Shown here one piece after another: positions 1 to 10,618 of a stretch of 64,000 nt of DNA. Location of the stretch: contig NZ_JAGGPF010000010.1 in NCBI RefSeq assembly GCF_018613935.1, positions 310,001 to 374,000 on the forward strand, given 5' to 3'. A model generated the notes under the pieces. That model was not told the DNA's origin and did no database searches. It saw only the letters and a program-made list of their open reading frames with translations. The translations under genes and the position numbers were made by a program. The stretch comes from Agromyces sp. ISL-38. GTDB lineage: Bacteria > Actinomycetota > Actinomycetes > Actinomycetales > Microbacteriaceae. The first letter of the stretch is position 1. Every line of letters begins with the position of its first letter.

Positions 1-894
1 CGCGGCGCCGTCGACCTGTCGGCGCTCGTGCAGCGCCAGCAGGAGCAGGCCGGCCCGGCATCCGGCGACGGCATCGTCTTCGAGACGGATGACGCGGCCT
101 TCGGCTCCACCCTCGAGCTCTCCCGCACCGTGCCGGTCGTCGTCGCGCTCTGGGCCTCGTGGAGCGAGCAGTCGCGAACCCTCGTCGAGTCGCTCGAGCG
201 TCTCGTACGAGCGCGTGACGGCCGGATGGTGCTCGCCACAGCCGACGCCGACCGCAGCCCGCAGCTCGTCCAGGCGTTCCAGGCACAGGCGATCCCCACG
301 GTCGTCGCCGTAATCGCGGGCCAGCCCGTGCCGCTCTTCGCCGGCGTCCAGCCCGACGACGTGATCGACCAGGTGCTCGACCAGCTACTCGAGCTCGGTG
401 CGCAGCACGGCGTCTCCGGCCGAGTCGAGTCCGGCGACGCCGGTGCCGATGGCGACGCGCAGGAGCCCGTCGAGGAGCCGCTGCCGCCGCTGCACCAGGA
501 GGCGTACGACGCGATCGAGCGCGGCGACTTCGAGGCCGCGGCATCCGCATATCGCACCGCCATGGCGCAAGATCCGCGCGACTCGCTCGCGGTCGCGGGC
601 CTCGCCCAGGCGAACCTCCTCGGTCGGCTCGCCGGCAAGACGCTCGACTCGATCCGCAACGCCGCTGCGGCGGCGCCCAGCGATCTCGACGCGCAGCTCG
701 ACGTCGCCGACCTCGACCTGTCGGGCGGCCACGTCGACGATGCATTCGACCGGTTGCTCACCCTATTCCCGACCCTCGACGCCGACGGCAAGAACCGGGT
801 GCGCGAGCGCCTCATCGAGCTCTTCGAGGTCGTCGGCACCGAGGAGCCGCGAGTGATCGCCGCTCGCCGGCGGCTCACCAACCTGCTCTACTGA
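1..894 (+). CDS. Thioredoxin-fold/TPR protein, CnoX (YbbN)-like, 5' partial
   Basis: The frame is open from the first base, so the true start lies upstream of the window. The visible 297 residues hold a thioredoxin fold (about residues 30-135), where the usual WCxxC is replaced by WASWSEQS, so there is no redox-active cysteine pair. An acidic linker and a TPR-like helical region (about 160-290) follow. In CnoX/YbbN proteins this pairing makes a chaperone-holdase that hands clients to DnaK or GroEL and need not have thiol activity. The lost cysteines here suggest a binding role rather than disulfide chemistry. It ends 78 bp before the convergent glgB gene. The fold call is firm and the physiological role is inferred. 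Confidence 0.8.
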   Translation, partial: RGAVDLSALVQRQQEQAGPASGDGIVFETDDAAFGSTLELSRTVPVVVALWASWSEQSRTLVESLERLVRARDGRMVLATADADRSPQLVQAFQAQAIPTVVAVIAGQPVPLFAGVQPDDVIDQVLDQLLELGAQHGVSGRVESGDAGADGDAQEPVEEPLPPLHQEAYDAIERGDFEAAASAYRTAMAQDPRDSLAVAGLAQANLLGRLAGKTLDSIRNAAAAAPSDLDAQLDVADLDLSGGHVDDAFDRLLTLFPTLDADGKNRVRERLIELFEVVGTEEPRVIAARRRLTNLLY

Positions 895-972
895 CGGCAG
901 CCCGCCGGCCCGCGACGCCGCCAGCGCCGCGGCCAGTGGTTTCGATACGCGTCCGGCTTCGCCGGGCGCTAC

Positions 973-3180
973 TCAACCACCGGACTCGAGCGTGAACCAG
1001 ACCGCTCCGAGCGGCGGGAGCGTGAACACGCCGGAGGCCGGGCGCCCGGCCCACGGTCGCTCGACGGCGTCGACCCCGCCGAGGTTGCCGACGCCCGAAC
1101 CGCCGAACTCCGCGGCATCCGAGTTCAGGATCTCGGTCCAGCGGCCGGCTTGCGGCAGGCCGAGGCGGAATCCTTCGTGCGGTACGCCCGCGAAGTTCAC
1201 GACGCAGAGCAGCGGCCTGCGGGCACGGTCGTACCGGAGGAACGCGATGAGGTTGTGCGCCGCGGCCCCGCCCTCGATCCATTCGAAGCCTGCGGCGTCG
1301 TCATCGAGTTCCCACAGCTCGGGTCGCTGCCGGTAGCAGCGATTCAGTGCGCCGACGAATTCGGCGAGCTGCCGGTGGGTCGGCTGGTCGAGGATCCACC
1401 AGTCGAGGCCGCGCTCCTCGCTCCACTCGGAGAGCTGGCCGAACTCCTGCCCCATGAAGAGCAGTTGCTTGCCGGGATGCGCCCACATGTACGAGAGGTA
1501 GGCGCGCACGTTGGCGAGCTGCTGCCAGTGGTCACCGGGCATCTTGCGAATGAGCGAGCCCTTGCCGTGCACGACCTCGTCGTGGCTGATCGGCAGCACG
1601 AAGTGCTCGCTGAACGCGTAGAGGAACGAGAACGTGAGGTCGTGGTGGTGGTGCGAGCGGTACATCGGGTCTTTCGAGATGTACTGCAGGGTGTCGTGCA
1701 TCCAGCCCATGTTCCACTTGAAGCCGAAGCCGAGGCCGCCGCTCGTGGTCGGCGCGGTGACCCCGGGCCAGCTCGTCGACTCCTCGGCGATCATGACGAT
1801 GCCGGGGTTCCGCTTGTAGGCGGTGGCCGTGGCCTCCTGGAGGAACCCGATCGCCTCGAGGTGCTCGCGGCCGCCGTGGATGTTCGGCACCCAGCCGCCC
1901 TCTTCGCGGGAGTAGTCGAGGTAGAGCATCGAGGCGACGGCGTCGACGCGCAAGCCGTCGACATGGAACTCCTCGAGCCAGAAGAGCGCGTTCGCGACGA
2001 GGAAGTTGCGCACCCGCGGGTTGCCGTAGTCGAAGACGTAGGTGCCCCAGTCGAGCTGCTCGCCCCGCCGGGGGTCGCCGTGCTCGTAGAGCGGCTCGCC
2101 GTCGAAGCGTGCGAGCGCCCAGTCGTCTTTCGGGAAGTGACCGGGGACCCAGTCCATGAGCACGCCGATGCCCGCCTGGTGCAGTCGATCGATCAGGTAG
2201 CGGAGGTCGTCGGGGTGCCCGAAGCGTGAGGTGGCCGCGTAGTAGCCGGTGACCTGGTAGCCCCACGATCCGCCGAACGGATGCTCCGCGAGCGGCATGA
2301 ACTCGACGTGCGTGTAGCCCAGCCAATTGACGTACTCGATGAGCTCGTCGGCGACCTCTCGGTAGCCCCGGCCGGGGCGCCAGGAGCCGAGGTGCAGCTC
2401 GTAGACGCTCATGGGCAGTTCGTGCGCGTTGGTCGCCGCACGACGAGTCATCCACTCGCCGTCGCCCCACTCGTGGCTGCTGACGCTCACGACGGAGGCG
2501 GTCGCGGGGGAGACCTCGGCCTGCCGGGCCATCGGGTCGGCCTTCATCACCCAGTGGCCGGCCGCCGTGAGGAGCTCGAACTTGTACACGGAGCCGGGCT
2601 CGAGGTCTGGGATGAACAATTCCCACACGCCGCTTGCGCCCATGCTGCGCATCGCGTGCGCGGTGCCGTCCCAGCGATTGAACTCACCGACGACGCGCGC
2701 GGCGCGGGCGCGCGGCGCCCACACTGTGAATGCGGTGCCGTGGACGCCGCCGCCGACGCCCCAGTGCTCGCGGTGCTGGGCGCCGAGCACGCGCCAGAGT
2801 TCCTCGTGCCGGCCCTCGGCGATGAGGTGCAGGTCGAGCTCGCCGATCGTGGGAGCGAACCGGTACGGGTCGTCGCTCGTCCATTCCGACCCGTCGCCAT
2901 AGCTCGCGCGCACGCGGTAGCCCGTGGGGCCGAACGCTCCGGCTCCTCCCCAGACGCCATATCCGAGATGAGCGAGCGACAGGGATACGCCGTCGTCGAA
3001 CACCGCCTCGACCGATTCGGCGAGGGGGCGGCGGGTGCGGATGACCGTGAGCGGCCGAGGATCGCCCGGGGCCGTGAATCCGTGCTGGCCGAGCACCGAG
3101 TGCGGGTCGGAGTGCCGCCCCTCGCCGACGGCGGCGAGCACCCAGTCGTCGATGACGGGCGTGGCGATCGTTTCAGGCAT
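973..3180 (-). CDS. glgB: 1,4-alpha-glucan branching enzyme GlgB
   Basis: This 735-residue GH13 enzyme cuts an alpha-1,4 glucan and rejoins the piece through an alpha-1,6 bond, giving branched glycogen in the cytoplasm. An N-terminal CBM48-type module (about 30-260) precedes the TIM barrel. GLRVDAVAS carries the nucleophile at D413, MIAEES carries the acid at E466, and an all-beta C-terminal domain ends the protein. Length is normal for the family. The ATG overlaps the glgE stop by 8 bp (ATGCCTGA), so translation is probably coupled. The pairing implies that GlgE-made linear chains are branched on the spot. Confidence 0.97.
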   Translation of the reverse strand: MPETIATPVIDDWVLAAVGEGRHSDPHSVLGQHGFTAPGDPRPLTVIRTRRPLAESVEAVFDDGVSLSLAHLGYGVWGGAGAFGPTGYRVRASYGDGSEWTSDDPYRFAPTIGELDLHLIAEGRHEELWRVLGAQHREHWGVGGGVHGTAFTVWAPRARAARVVGEFNRWDGTAHAMRSMGASGVWELFIPDLEPGSVYKFELLTAAGHWVMKADPMARQAEVSPATASVVSVSSHEWGDGEWMTRRAATNAHELPMSVYELHLGSWRPGRGYREVADELIEYVNWLGYTHVEFMPLAEHPFGGSWGYQVTGYYAATSRFGHPDDLRYLIDRLHQAGIGVLMDWVPGHFPKDDWALARFDGEPLYEHGDPRRGEQLDWGTYVFDYGNPRVRNFLVANALFWLEEFHVDGLRVDAVASMLYLDYSREEGGWVPNIHGGREHLEAIGFLQEATATAYKRNPGIVMIAEESTSWPGVTAPTTSGGLGFGFKWNMGWMHDTLQYISKDPMYRSHHHHDLTFSFLYAFSEHFVLPISHDEVVHGKGSLIRKMPGDHWQQLANVRAYLSYMWAHPGKQLLFMGQEFGQLSEWSEERGLDWWILDQPTHRQLAEFVGALNRCYRQRPELWELDDDAAGFEWIEGGAAAHNLIAFLRYDRARRPLLCVVNFAGVPHEGFRLGLPQAGRWTEILNSDAAEFGGSGVGNLGGVDAVERPWAGRPASGVFTLPPLGAVWFTLESGG

Positions 3181-5197
3181 TCGGGCCCCTTCTCACGTGC
3201 AGGATGTGCGCAGGGCGCGTGAACGCATCGAGCCGCACGTAGTTCGATTCGCCCCAGTCCCAGCGTTGGCCGGTTACGAGGTCTTCCACCTCGAATCGGG
3301 TGCCGGGCTCGAGCCCGATCGCGGCGAGGTCGAGGTGCACCGTCGTCTCCCTGACCGAGTGCGGATCGACGTTCGCGACGACGATGACCGTGTCATCGAT
3401 GCCGGTCGGCGTGAATCGGCCCTCGAGATGCTTCGAGTACACGAGCACCGACTCGTCGTCGCTCGAGTGGAAACGGATGTTGCGAAGCTGCCCGAGTGCA
3501 GGGTGCGCCGCGCGGATGGCGTTCAGGATGCCGAGGTACAGCGCGAGCGATCGGCCCTCCTGGCGCTCGGCGCCGGCGAAGTCGCGCGGCTTGTACTCGT
3601 ACTTCTCGTTGTCGATCGCCTCTTCCGCTCCCGGCCTGGCGACCGACTCGAAGAGCTCGAAGCCCGAGTACACGCCCCAAGTGGGCGCCGCGGTCGCGGC
3701 GATCGTCGCTCGCACGGTGAAGGCGGCGGGGCCGCCGAACTGCAGGTACTCGGTGAGGATGTCGGGCGTGTTCACGAACAGGTTCGGCCGCATGAAGTCG
3801 GCGGTCTCCTCGGCGACCGAGGAGAGGAACTCCTCGAGTTCCTGCTTCGTGTTGCGCCACGTGAAGTAGGAATACGACTGCTGGAACCCGACCATCGCGA
3901 GCGCCTGCATCATGGCGGGGCGCGTGAACGCCTCGGCGAGGAACACGACGCCCGGGTCATCCGCGTTGACCGTCGCGATCAGCTGCTCCCAGAACGAGAG
4001 CGGCTTCGTATGGGGGTTGTCGACGCGGAAGATGCGCACGCCCTGCTTCATCCAGTGCCGCACGATGCGCAGCACCTCGTCGAAGATGCCGGCCGGATCG
4101 TCGTCGAAGTTCACCGGGTAGATGTCCTGGTACTTCTTCGGCGGGTTCTCGGCGTAGCGGATCGTGCCGTCGGGCAATTGCGTGAACCAGTCGGGATGCT
4201 CGGCGACCCACGGGTGGTCGGGGGAGGCCTGCAGGGCGAGGTCGAGGGCCACCTCGATGCCGAGCGCCGCGGCACGGCGCACGAATGCGCGGAAGTCGGC
4301 GAGGGTGCCGAGGTCGGGGTGCACGGCGTCGTGCCCGCCGGGCGTGCCGTCGGCGAGCGGCCCGCCGATCGCCCAGGGCGACCCGGGGTCGTTCGGGCCG
4401 GGATTCAGCGTATTGTTCGCGCCCTTGCGGTTCGTGACCCCGATCGGGTGGATCGGCGGCAGGTACACGACGTCGAAGCCCATCGCCGCGACACCGTCGA
4501 GCCGCTTCGCGGCCGTGCGGAAGGTGCCGCTCTTCCAGCTGCCGTCCTTCAGGCGTCTCGCGCCCTCCGAGCGGGGGAAGAACTCGTACCACGAGCCGAC
4601 GCCCGCTCGACGTCGCTCGACGACGATCGTCTGCTCTGGGGAGTCGGTCGAGATGCGAGCGAGCGGGCGAGCCTCGAACTCGGCGAGCGCGGCGTCGTCG
4701 ATGAGAGGGCGGCGGACGACGACGGATGCCGCGGAGTCGCGCAACCCGCTCGCGAGCGCCGTGAGGCGCTTGCGTGCGGCGAGGGGCCGCGCCTTCTCCG
4801 CGATGGCCCGGTCGAGCAGCCGCACGCCGATCTCGAACATGAGCTCGACGTCGACGCCGGCGTCGACCTTGAGCGCGGCATCGTGACGCCACGTGGCGAT
4901 CTCGTCGTCGAAGCCCGTGACGTGCCAGCGCCACTCGCCGGTCTCGTCGAGGAGCACTCGTGCCTCCCAGCGATCGGTGCCGGGCGCCAGCGGAGACATC
5001 CGCTCGCGCCGGGTCTCGCCCGAGGGGCTCGTGAGCACGAGCATCGAGCCGACCTGGTCGTGCCCCTCGCGGAACACGGTCGCGCGGAACGGCACGACCT
5101 CGCCTTCGTAGGCTTTCGGTCGCCAGCGGTCGTCGGGCAGGGCGGGAGTGAGCCGCGTCACGGGAATGCGGCCTGCGAGCGTGGTGCTGGTGGTCAC
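3173..5197 (-). CDS. glgE: Alpha-1,4-glucan:maltose-1-phosphate maltosyltransferase GlgE
   Basis: GlgE extends alpha-1,4 glucans by two glucose units using maltose-1-phosphate. The 674-residue protein has an N-terminal beta domain (1-115), a helical insertion typical of GlgE, and a GH13 barrel. The nucleophile is D393 in RVDNPHTKP, an asparagine-proline context characteristic of GlgE, and the acid/base is E422 in FLAEAFTRP. The start is a GTG at 5197, 82 bp from the divergent glgP start. No treS or maltokinase gene is in the window, so the maltose-1-phosphate source must be elsewhere. It is the first gene of the glgE-glgB operon. Confidence 0.96.
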   Translation of the reverse strand: MTTSTTLAGRIPVTRLTPALPDDRWRPKAYEGEVVPFRATVFREGHDQVGSMLVLTSPSGETRRERMSPLAPGTDRWEARVLLDETGEWRWHVTGFDDEIATWRHDAALKVDAGVDVELMFEIGVRLLDRAIAEKARPLAARKRLTALASGLRDSAASVVVRRPLIDDAALAEFEARPLARISTDSPEQTIVVERRRAGVGSWYEFFPRSEGARRLKDGSWKSGTFRTAAKRLDGVAAMGFDVVYLPPIHPIGVTNRKGANNTLNPGPNDPGSPWAIGGPLADGTPGGHDAVHPDLGTLADFRAFVRRAAALGIEVALDLALQASPDHPWVAEHPDWFTQLPDGTIRYAENPPKKYQDIYPVNFDDDPAGIFDEVLRIVRHWMKQGVRIFRVDNPHTKPLSFWEQLIATVNADDPGVVFLAEAFTRPAMMQALAMVGFQQSYSYFTWRNTKQELEEFLSSVAEETADFMRPNLFVNTPDILTEYLQFGGPAAFTVRATIAATAAPTWGVYSGFELFESVARPGAEEAIDNEKYEYKPRDFAGAERQEGRSLALYLGILNAIRAAHPALGQLRNIRFHSSDDESVLVYSKHLEGRFTPTGIDDTVIVVANVDPHSVRETTVHLDLAAIGLEPGTRFEVEDLVTGQRWDWGESNYVRLDAFTRPAHILHVRRGPNA

Positions 5198-5267
5198 GTT
5201 TCGACCGTAGCGCGGAATCGCTCCCGCGTCGCGACCGGCAGTTCACACATTCGACATGCACCCGACC

Positions 5268-5273
5268 TAATGT
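5268..5273 (+). promoter_or_regulatory. Leaderless-type -10 box of glgP
   Basis: TAATGT lies exactly 6 nt before the glgP GTG and no Shine-Dalgarno is visible. Transcription should start at or next to the start codon. The same spacing recurs at mnmA, ligA, dinB, nadE, msrA, rpiB and others in this window. Confidence 0.55.
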
Positions 5274-5279
5274 TGTCCC

Positions 5280-7868
5280 GTGAAGCCGATCCGAAAGTTC
5301 ACTGTCCGAGCCGTCGTGCCCGCGTCGCTCGCTGCCCTGGAAGAACTCGCCGGGAACCTCCGCTGGTCGTGGCACGAGCCCACCCGCCGGTTGTTCGAGC
5401 ACATCGATCCTGAACTCTGGCGCAGCTCCCATCGCGATCCCGTCGCGTTCCTCGGCGAGGTCGACCCGGCTCGGCTCGACGAGCTCGCGGGCGACGCCGG
5501 GTACGTCGAGTGGGCCGAGCGCGAGCGCGCCGCCCTGCAGGAGTACCTCTCGGAGCCACGCTGGTTCCAGACCCTCGGCACCGAGGCACCCCGCACGGTT
5601 GCGTACTTCTCACCCGAGTTCGGCATCACGGCGGCCCTGCCGCAGTATTCGGGCGGGCTCGGCATCCTCGCGGGCGATCACCTGAAGGCGGCATCCGATC
5701 TCGGCGTGCCGATCATCGGCGTCGGGCTCTTCTACAAGGCCGGGTACTTCGCGCAGGCCATCGGCGACGACGGCTGGCAGCAGGAGCGCTACCCGGTGCT
5801 CGACCCCGACGGGCTTCCGCTCTCGGTGCTGCGCCGCCCCGACGGCGCCCCGCTGCAGCTCGCGCTCGCGCTGCCCGAAGATCGTGTGCTGCACGCCCGC
5901 GTGTGGAAGGCGTCGGTCGGGCGCATCCCGCTGCTCCTGCTCGACACCGACATCCCGGCGAACTCCGACGAGCTCCGTTCGGTCACCGACCGGCTCTACG
6001 GCGGCGGCGGCGAGCACCGGCTGCTGCAGGAGCTCCTGCTCGGAATCGGCGGCGCGCGTGCCGTGCGGGCATGGACGGAGCTCAGCGGATGTCCCGTTCC
6101 CGACGTGTTCCACATGAACGAGGGTCACGCGGGGTTCCTCGGACTCGAGCGCATCTCGACGTACATCGCAGAGGGCCTCTCATTCGCTGCGGCGCTGCAG
6201 GTCGTGCGCGCCAGTACGGTCTTCACGACCCACACGCCGGTGCCGGCGGGCATCGATCGCTTCGACCGCGCGCTCGTCGAGCGATATCTCTCGACCTCGC
6301 TCCTGCCCGGCGTCGAGCCGGCCGATGCGCTTGCGCTCGGCGTCGAGCCGGGCGCCGACCCCGCGACGAGCGCCTTCAACATGGCCGTCATGGGCCTCCG
6401 GCTCGCGCAGCACGCGAACGGCGTCTCGAAGCTGCACGGCGAGGTGAGCCGGCGCATGTTCGGCGACCTCTGGCCGGGATTCGATGCCGACGACGTGCCG
6501 ATCACCTCGATCACGAACGGCGTCCACGCGCCCACCTGGACCGACCCGGCACTCCTCGGCCTCGCCGAATCGAAGCTCGGCACCGGCGACACCGAGCACG
6601 CCGACTGGCTGAGCGGCGCGCTCAGCGACGGCGAGTTCTGGGGGGTGAAACGCGGCATGCGGCTGCAGCTCGTGCAAGACGCACGCCGGCGCCTCGCCGC
6701 GGCGTGGGTGGCGCAGCATCCGGGCTCGCCGGTTCCCGCGTGGATCTCGCGCGTGCTCGACCCCGACACGCTCACCGTCGGCTTCGCTCGCCGGGTGCCC
6801 ACCTACAAGCGGCTGACGCTCATGCTGCAGGACCCCGAGCGGCTGAAGGGGATCCTCACGAACCCCGAACGGCCGGTGCAGTTCGTGATCGCCGGCAAGT
6901 CGCATCCGGCCGATGACGAGGGCAAGCGGCTGATCCAGCAGCTCGTGCAGTTCGCGCAGCAGCCCGAGTTGCGCGAACGCATCCTGTTCCTGCCCGACTA
7001 CGACATGGGCATGGCCGAGATGCTCTACCCCGGTTGCGATGTCTGGCTGAACAATCCGTTGCGCCCGCTCGAGGCCTGCGGCACCTCGGGCATGAAGGCC
7101 GCGATGAACGGCGCGCTGAACCTCTCGATCCTCGATGGCTGGTGGGCGGAGTACTCGGGCGACGACTACGGATGGGTGATCCCGTCGGCCGACGCCGCGG
7201 GCGACGCCGCCGAGCGCGACGCCCTCGAGGCGGCAGCCCTTTACGACCTGCTCGAGCACCGCGTCGCGACGCGCTACTACGAGCGCGACGCCGACGGCGT
7301 GCCGCGCGAGTGGGTGCGCCGGGTGCGGCAGACGCTCGCGACGCTCGCCCCCGAACTCGGCGCCGACCGCATGGTGCGCCAGTACGTCGAGGAGCTCTAC
7401 CGTCCGGCTGCGGAGCACGCCGCTGCAGTCCTGGCCGATGGCGCGCGTGGAGCCCGCGAGCTCGCAGCGTGGAGCGCCAAGGTGCGTCAGACGTGGCCCG
7501 GGGTGCAGGTGGTGCACGTCGAGTCGGGCGGCGTCGAGGAGCCGCACGTCGGCGACGAACTGCACCTGCGGGCGTATGTCGAGCTCGACGGCCTCGCACC
7601 CGACGACGTCGCGGTCGAGGTCGCATACGGGCGCAGCCGCGGCGACGACACGATCGACGGGGTGCGCCACGCGGTGCTCACGCCGGCAGTGTCGAACCCC
7701 GGGTCGACGGATGCCGCAGGCGACGCGACCTCCGGCGGGCCGCGCCTCTACACGGGAACGGTCGTGCTCGACCGCGCCGGCGCGTTCGGCTACACCGTTC
7801 GCGCGGTGCCGCGGCATCCGCTGCTCCTGAGCACCGCCGAACTGGGCCTCGTGACGGTCGCCGGCTGA
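5280..7868 (+). CDS. glgP: Alpha-glucan (maltodextrin/glycogen) phosphorylase
   Basis: This 862-residue GT35 enzyme releases glucose-1-phosphate from alpha-1,4 glucan ends with pyridoxal phosphate as cofactor. It belongs to the subfamily with an N-terminal DUF3417-like extension (about 1-110), common in actinobacteria, followed by the phosphorylase core. The PLP-binding lysine sits in CGTSGMKAAMNGALN (about residue 606). It is transcribed away from glgE-glgB, so synthesis and breakdown of the polymer share one 82-bp divergent promoter region. The start is a GTG with a -10 box 6 nt upstream. Confidence 0.95.
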   Translation: MKPIRKFTVRAVVPASLAALEELAGNLRWSWHEPTRRLFEHIDPELWRSSHRDPVAFLGEVDPARLDELAGDAGYVEWAERERAALQEYLSEPRWFQTLGTEAPRTVAYFSPEFGITAALPQYSGGLGILAGDHLKAASDLGVPIIGVGLFYKAGYFAQAIGDDGWQQERYPVLDPDGLPLSVLRRPDGAPLQLALALPEDRVLHARVWKASVGRIPLLLLDTDIPANSDELRSVTDRLYGGGGEHRLLQELLLGIGGARAVRAWTELSGCPVPDVFHMNEGHAGFLGLERISTYIAEGLSFAAALQVVRASTVFTTHTPVPAGIDRFDRALVERYLSTSLLPGVEPADALALGVEPGADPATSAFNMAVMGLRLAQHANGVSKLHGEVSRRMFGDLWPGFDADDVPITSITNGVHAPTWTDPALLGLAESKLGTGDTEHADWLSGALSDGEFWGVKRGMRLQLVQDARRRLAAAWVAQHPGSPVPAWISRVLDPDTLTVGFARRVPTYKRLTLMLQDPERLKGILTNPERPVQFVIAGKSHPADDEGKRLIQQLVQFAQQPELRERILFLPDYDMGMAEMLYPGCDVWLNNPLRPLEACGTSGMKAAMNGALNLSILDGWWAEYSGDDYGWVIPSADAAGDAAERDALEAAALYDLLEHRVATRYYERDADGVPREWVRRVRQTLATLAPELGADRMVRQYVEELYRPAAEHAAAVLADGARGARELAAWSAKVRQTWPGVQVVHVESGGVEEPHVGDELHLRAYVELDGLAPDDVAVEVAYGRSRGDDTIDGVRHAVLTPAVSNPGSTDAAGDATSGGPRLYTGTVVLDRAGAFGYTVRAVPRHPLLLSTAELGLVTVAG

Positions 7869-7919
7869 CGAGCCCGCAGGCCGGAGCCGCAGCGTGGCCC
7901 TCGCGGTGCGTGTGTTCGG

Positions 7920-8429
7920 TCAGCCCGACGAGGCGCGCGATCGGGCGATCGCCGCGAATTGCCCGCCGGTCACCGCCAGGAGGTCGTCGGGCGCGATCCC
8001 GAGGTCGAGGCCGCGGCGGCCTCCCGAGACGTAGATCCTCTCGTGGAGGATTGCCGACTCGTCGAGCACGGTCGGCAGCGCCGTCTTCTGCCCGATCGGG
8101 CTGATGCCGCCGACGACGTAGCCGGTCCTGCGTGCGGCGAGCGCAGGATCGGCCATTTCGGCGCGCTTGCCGCCGAGGGCGTGCGCGAGCGTCTTCAGGT
8201 CGAGCTGCAGCGCGACGGGAACGATCGCGACCGCGAGCTCACCGTCGACGTTCGCGAGCAGCGTCTTGAACACCCGAGCCGGGTCGAGGCCGAGCTTCTC
8301 GGCGGCTTCGAGGCCGTAGGCTGCGGCGCGAGGATCGTGGTCATAGGCGTGGGTCGAGAACGCGACGCCCGCGCGGGCGAGCGCGACGGTCGCCGGGGTG
8401 CCGGCCGAGGCATCCGCTCGTCTGGCCAT
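7920..8429 (-). CDS. ybaK: YbaK/EbsC-type Cys-tRNA(Pro) deacylase
   Basis: The 169-residue protein has the YbaK/ProX fold that hydrolyses mischarged Cys-tRNA(Pro) in trans. Typical family features are FKTLLANVDGELAVAIVPV, where the lysine is the conserved functional residue, the glycine-rich GGISPIGQK, and a C-terminal substrate-pocket segment ending near LAVTGGQFA. Length matches the family. Its ATG shares one base with the glgX stop (TGATG), so it is probably translated by re-initiation after glgX. The association with a glycogen gene looks positional rather than functional. Confidence 0.9.
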   Translation of the reverse strand: MARRADASAGTPATVALARAGVAFSTHAYDHDPRAAAYGLEAAEKLGLDPARVFKTLLANVDGELAVAIVPVALQLDLKTLAHALGGKRAEMADPALAARRTGYVVGGISPIGQKTALPTVLDESAILHERIYVSGGRRGLDLGIAPDDLLAVTGGQFAAIARSRASSG

Positions 8430-10492
8430 CACTCGCTCGCGTGCGCCCGGAACAGCCGCATCGACGGGCCGGTCATCGTGATGCGATCGCCGGGTTCGTG
8501 GTCGATCGCGGCATCCGTCGGCGTCTCGTCTGCGGAGTCCCACAGGAGCGTGTACCCCGAGACCCCGGCATGCTCCGCGAGCACGACCTCGACGTCGGAC
8601 TCGTGGGCGTGCACGACGAGGAGGATGCGGTTGAACGCCTCGAACTCGGGCGTCGATGCGGCGAGGTACTGGAGCGTGCGCTCCTCGGGGGAGTTCCAGT
8701 CGTCGATCGTCATCGTGGTGCCGTCGGCGTTGAACCAGTCCATCTGCGATGCGCTCGGCGTCGACTCGCCGAAACGGCCGAAGCGCACGGGACGAAGCGC
8801 CGGGTTCTCGGCGCGCAGGCGGATGAGGCGCCTCGTGGTTGCGAGCAGGTCGGGCGCCGAGCGCGGACGGCCCGCGGCATCCCAGGCGAGCCAGGTGAGT
8901 TCTGAGTCGTGGCAGTACGCGTTGTTGTTGCCCCGCTGGCTGCGGCCGAACTCGTCGCCCGCGGTGAGCATCGGCACCCCGGCCGAGAGCAGCAGCGTGG
9001 CGAGGAGGTTCCGGATGCTCCGCCGCCGTGCCGCGCGGATCGCCCGGTCTGCCGTGTCGCCCTCGACGCCGTGGTTGTAGGAGTTGTTGCCGTCGGTGCC
9101 GTCGCGGTTGTGCTCGCCGTTGCCGAGGTTGTGCTTCACGTCGTAGGACGTGAGGTCGGCGAGGGTGAACCCGTCGTGCGCGGTGATGAAGTTGAGGCTC
9201 GCGAGTGGCCCGCGCTCGGTCGAGAACGTGTTCGCCGATCCCGCCAGTCGCGTCGCGAAGCGGCCGATGCCGCTGCCGGCCGTGCCGGTCTCGCGTTCCC
9301 GGCGCAGGTCGCCGAGCCAGAAGTCGCGCATGCGGTCGCGGTAGCGGTCGTTCCACTCGGTGAAGCCGGCGGGGAAGTTGCCGGTCTGCCAGCCGCCGGG
9401 GCCGACGTCCCACGGCTCCGCGATGAGCTTCGTGGTGCTGATCACGGGGTCTTCGAGCATTCCGCGCAGCAGCGGGTGCTCGGGCGTGAAGCCGCCGTGA
9501 TCGTCGCGAGCGAGGGTCGCCGCGAGGTCGAGGCGGAATCCGTCGACCTGCAGCTCCTCGGCGAAGTAGCGCATCGAGTCGAGTGCGAGGCGCACGGGTG
9601 CCTCGCGGCCGAAGTCGAGGGTGTTGCCGCATCCGGTCGTGTCGACGTAGCGGCCGTGCGCGTCGTGCCGGTAGTAGGAGCCGTTGTCGATGCCGCGGAA
9701 CGAGAAGACCGGCCCTTCGCGCCCTTCCTCCGCCGTGTGGTTGTAGACGACGTCGAGCACGACTTCGAGGCCCGCTTCGTGCAGTCGCTTCACCATGCCC
9801 GCGAACTCGCGCCGAACCGCACCAGGTCCTGCGACCTGCGCGGACGCCGAGGCGTACGGCGCGTGCGGGGCGAAGAACGCGAGCGTGTTGTAGCCCCAGT
9901 AGTTCGTCTTGCCCTGGCGGATCAGGCGCTGTTCAGGCACGAACGCGTGCACGGGGAGCAGCTCGACGGTGGTCACGCCGAGGTTCGTGAGGTATTCGAG
10001 TGAGGAGTCGTGGGCGAGCCCCGCGTAGGTGCCCCGCAGTTCTTCTGGGATGGCGGGGTTCAGCCTGCTGAACCCGCGCACGTGCGTCTCGTACACGACG
10101 GTGTGATCGAGCGGCACGCGGGGCTTGGCCGAGTCGCCCCAGTCGAGGTGGTTGCCGAGCACAGCGCCGCGCCAGGAGCCGTCGGCGGCGGGTGAGAGGC
10201 CGCGTGCGTACGGATCGAGGAGCGTGTGCACGGGGTTGAACGCATGCGGGGGGCCGGCCGGGCCGTCGACGCGCAGGCCGTAACGGGCTCCCGGTACGAG
10301 CGCCTCGGATGCCCCGTGCCACACTCCGTGCTCGTCGCGCTCGAGCGCGACCCGGTCGGTCGCCCATTCGAGGTCGTTGGGATCGAAGATGACGAGGTCG
10401 ACGGAGGTCGCGTTCTCAGACCAGATGCGGATGCGGCCGCCGTCGGCATCGGCCTGGACGCCGAGGTCGCGGAGGGGGTCGGGCGCGGACAT
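8429..10492 (-). CDS. glgX: Glycogen debranching enzyme GlgX/TreX
   Basis: This 687-residue GH13 isoamylase-type enzyme hydrolyses alpha-1,6 branch points of glycogen or limit dextrins. It has an N-terminal CBM48 (about 1-120), then a barrel with VVYNHTAEE, GFRLDLAATL (nucleophile Asp) and LIAEPWDVG (acid Glu), and a C-terminal beta domain. I chose the ATG at 10492 over an upstream in-frame start because TACTGT lies 7 nt before it on the minus strand, a leaderless arrangement. Together with glgP it completes a degradation pathway that opposes glgE-glgB. Confidence 0.95.
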   Translation of the reverse strand: MSAPDPLRDLGVQADADGGRIRIWSENATSVDLVIFDPNDLEWATDRVALERDEHGVWHGASEALVPGARYGLRVDGPAGPPHAFNPVHTLLDPYARGLSPAADGSWRGAVLGNHLDWGDSAKPRVPLDHTVVYETHVRGFSRLNPAIPEELRGTYAGLAHDSSLEYLTNLGVTTVELLPVHAFVPEQRLIRQGKTNYWGYNTLAFFAPHAPYASASAQVAGPGAVRREFAGMVKRLHEAGLEVVLDVVYNHTAEEGREGPVFSFRGIDNGSYYRHDAHGRYVDTTGCGNTLDFGREAPVRLALDSMRYFAEELQVDGFRLDLAATLARDDHGGFTPEHPLLRGMLEDPVISTTKLIAEPWDVGPGGWQTGNFPAGFTEWNDRYRDRMRDFWLGDLRRERETGTAGSGIGRFATRLAGSANTFSTERGPLASLNFITAHDGFTLADLTSYDVKHNLGNGEHNRDGTDGNNSYNHGVEGDTADRAIRAARRRSIRNLLATLLLSAGVPMLTAGDEFGRSQRGNNNAYCHDSELTWLAWDAAGRPRSAPDLLATTRRLIRLRAENPALRPVRFGRFGESTPSASQMDWFNADGTTMTIDDWNSPEERTLQYLAASTPEFEAFNRILLVVHAHESDVEVVLAEHAGVSGYTLLWDSADETPTDAAIDHEPGDRITMTGPSMRLFRAHASE

Positions 10493-10618
10493 GCGATCTA
10501 CAGTAGTTCGTAGGAAGACGCCCGAAGCGACGCCATCGGAGTCGGCAGCGCGCGGCGCCACGGCAACCGGGCACCGGCCTGGGCACTCGGCCCACGATCA
10601 CGACGGGAGGGAGCAGTC

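Noticed and set aside
3035..5413. Plus-strand frame of 792 codons over glgB/glgE
   Set aside because: It is the reverse of two firm GH13 genes with typical motifs; its product is low-complexity and charged.
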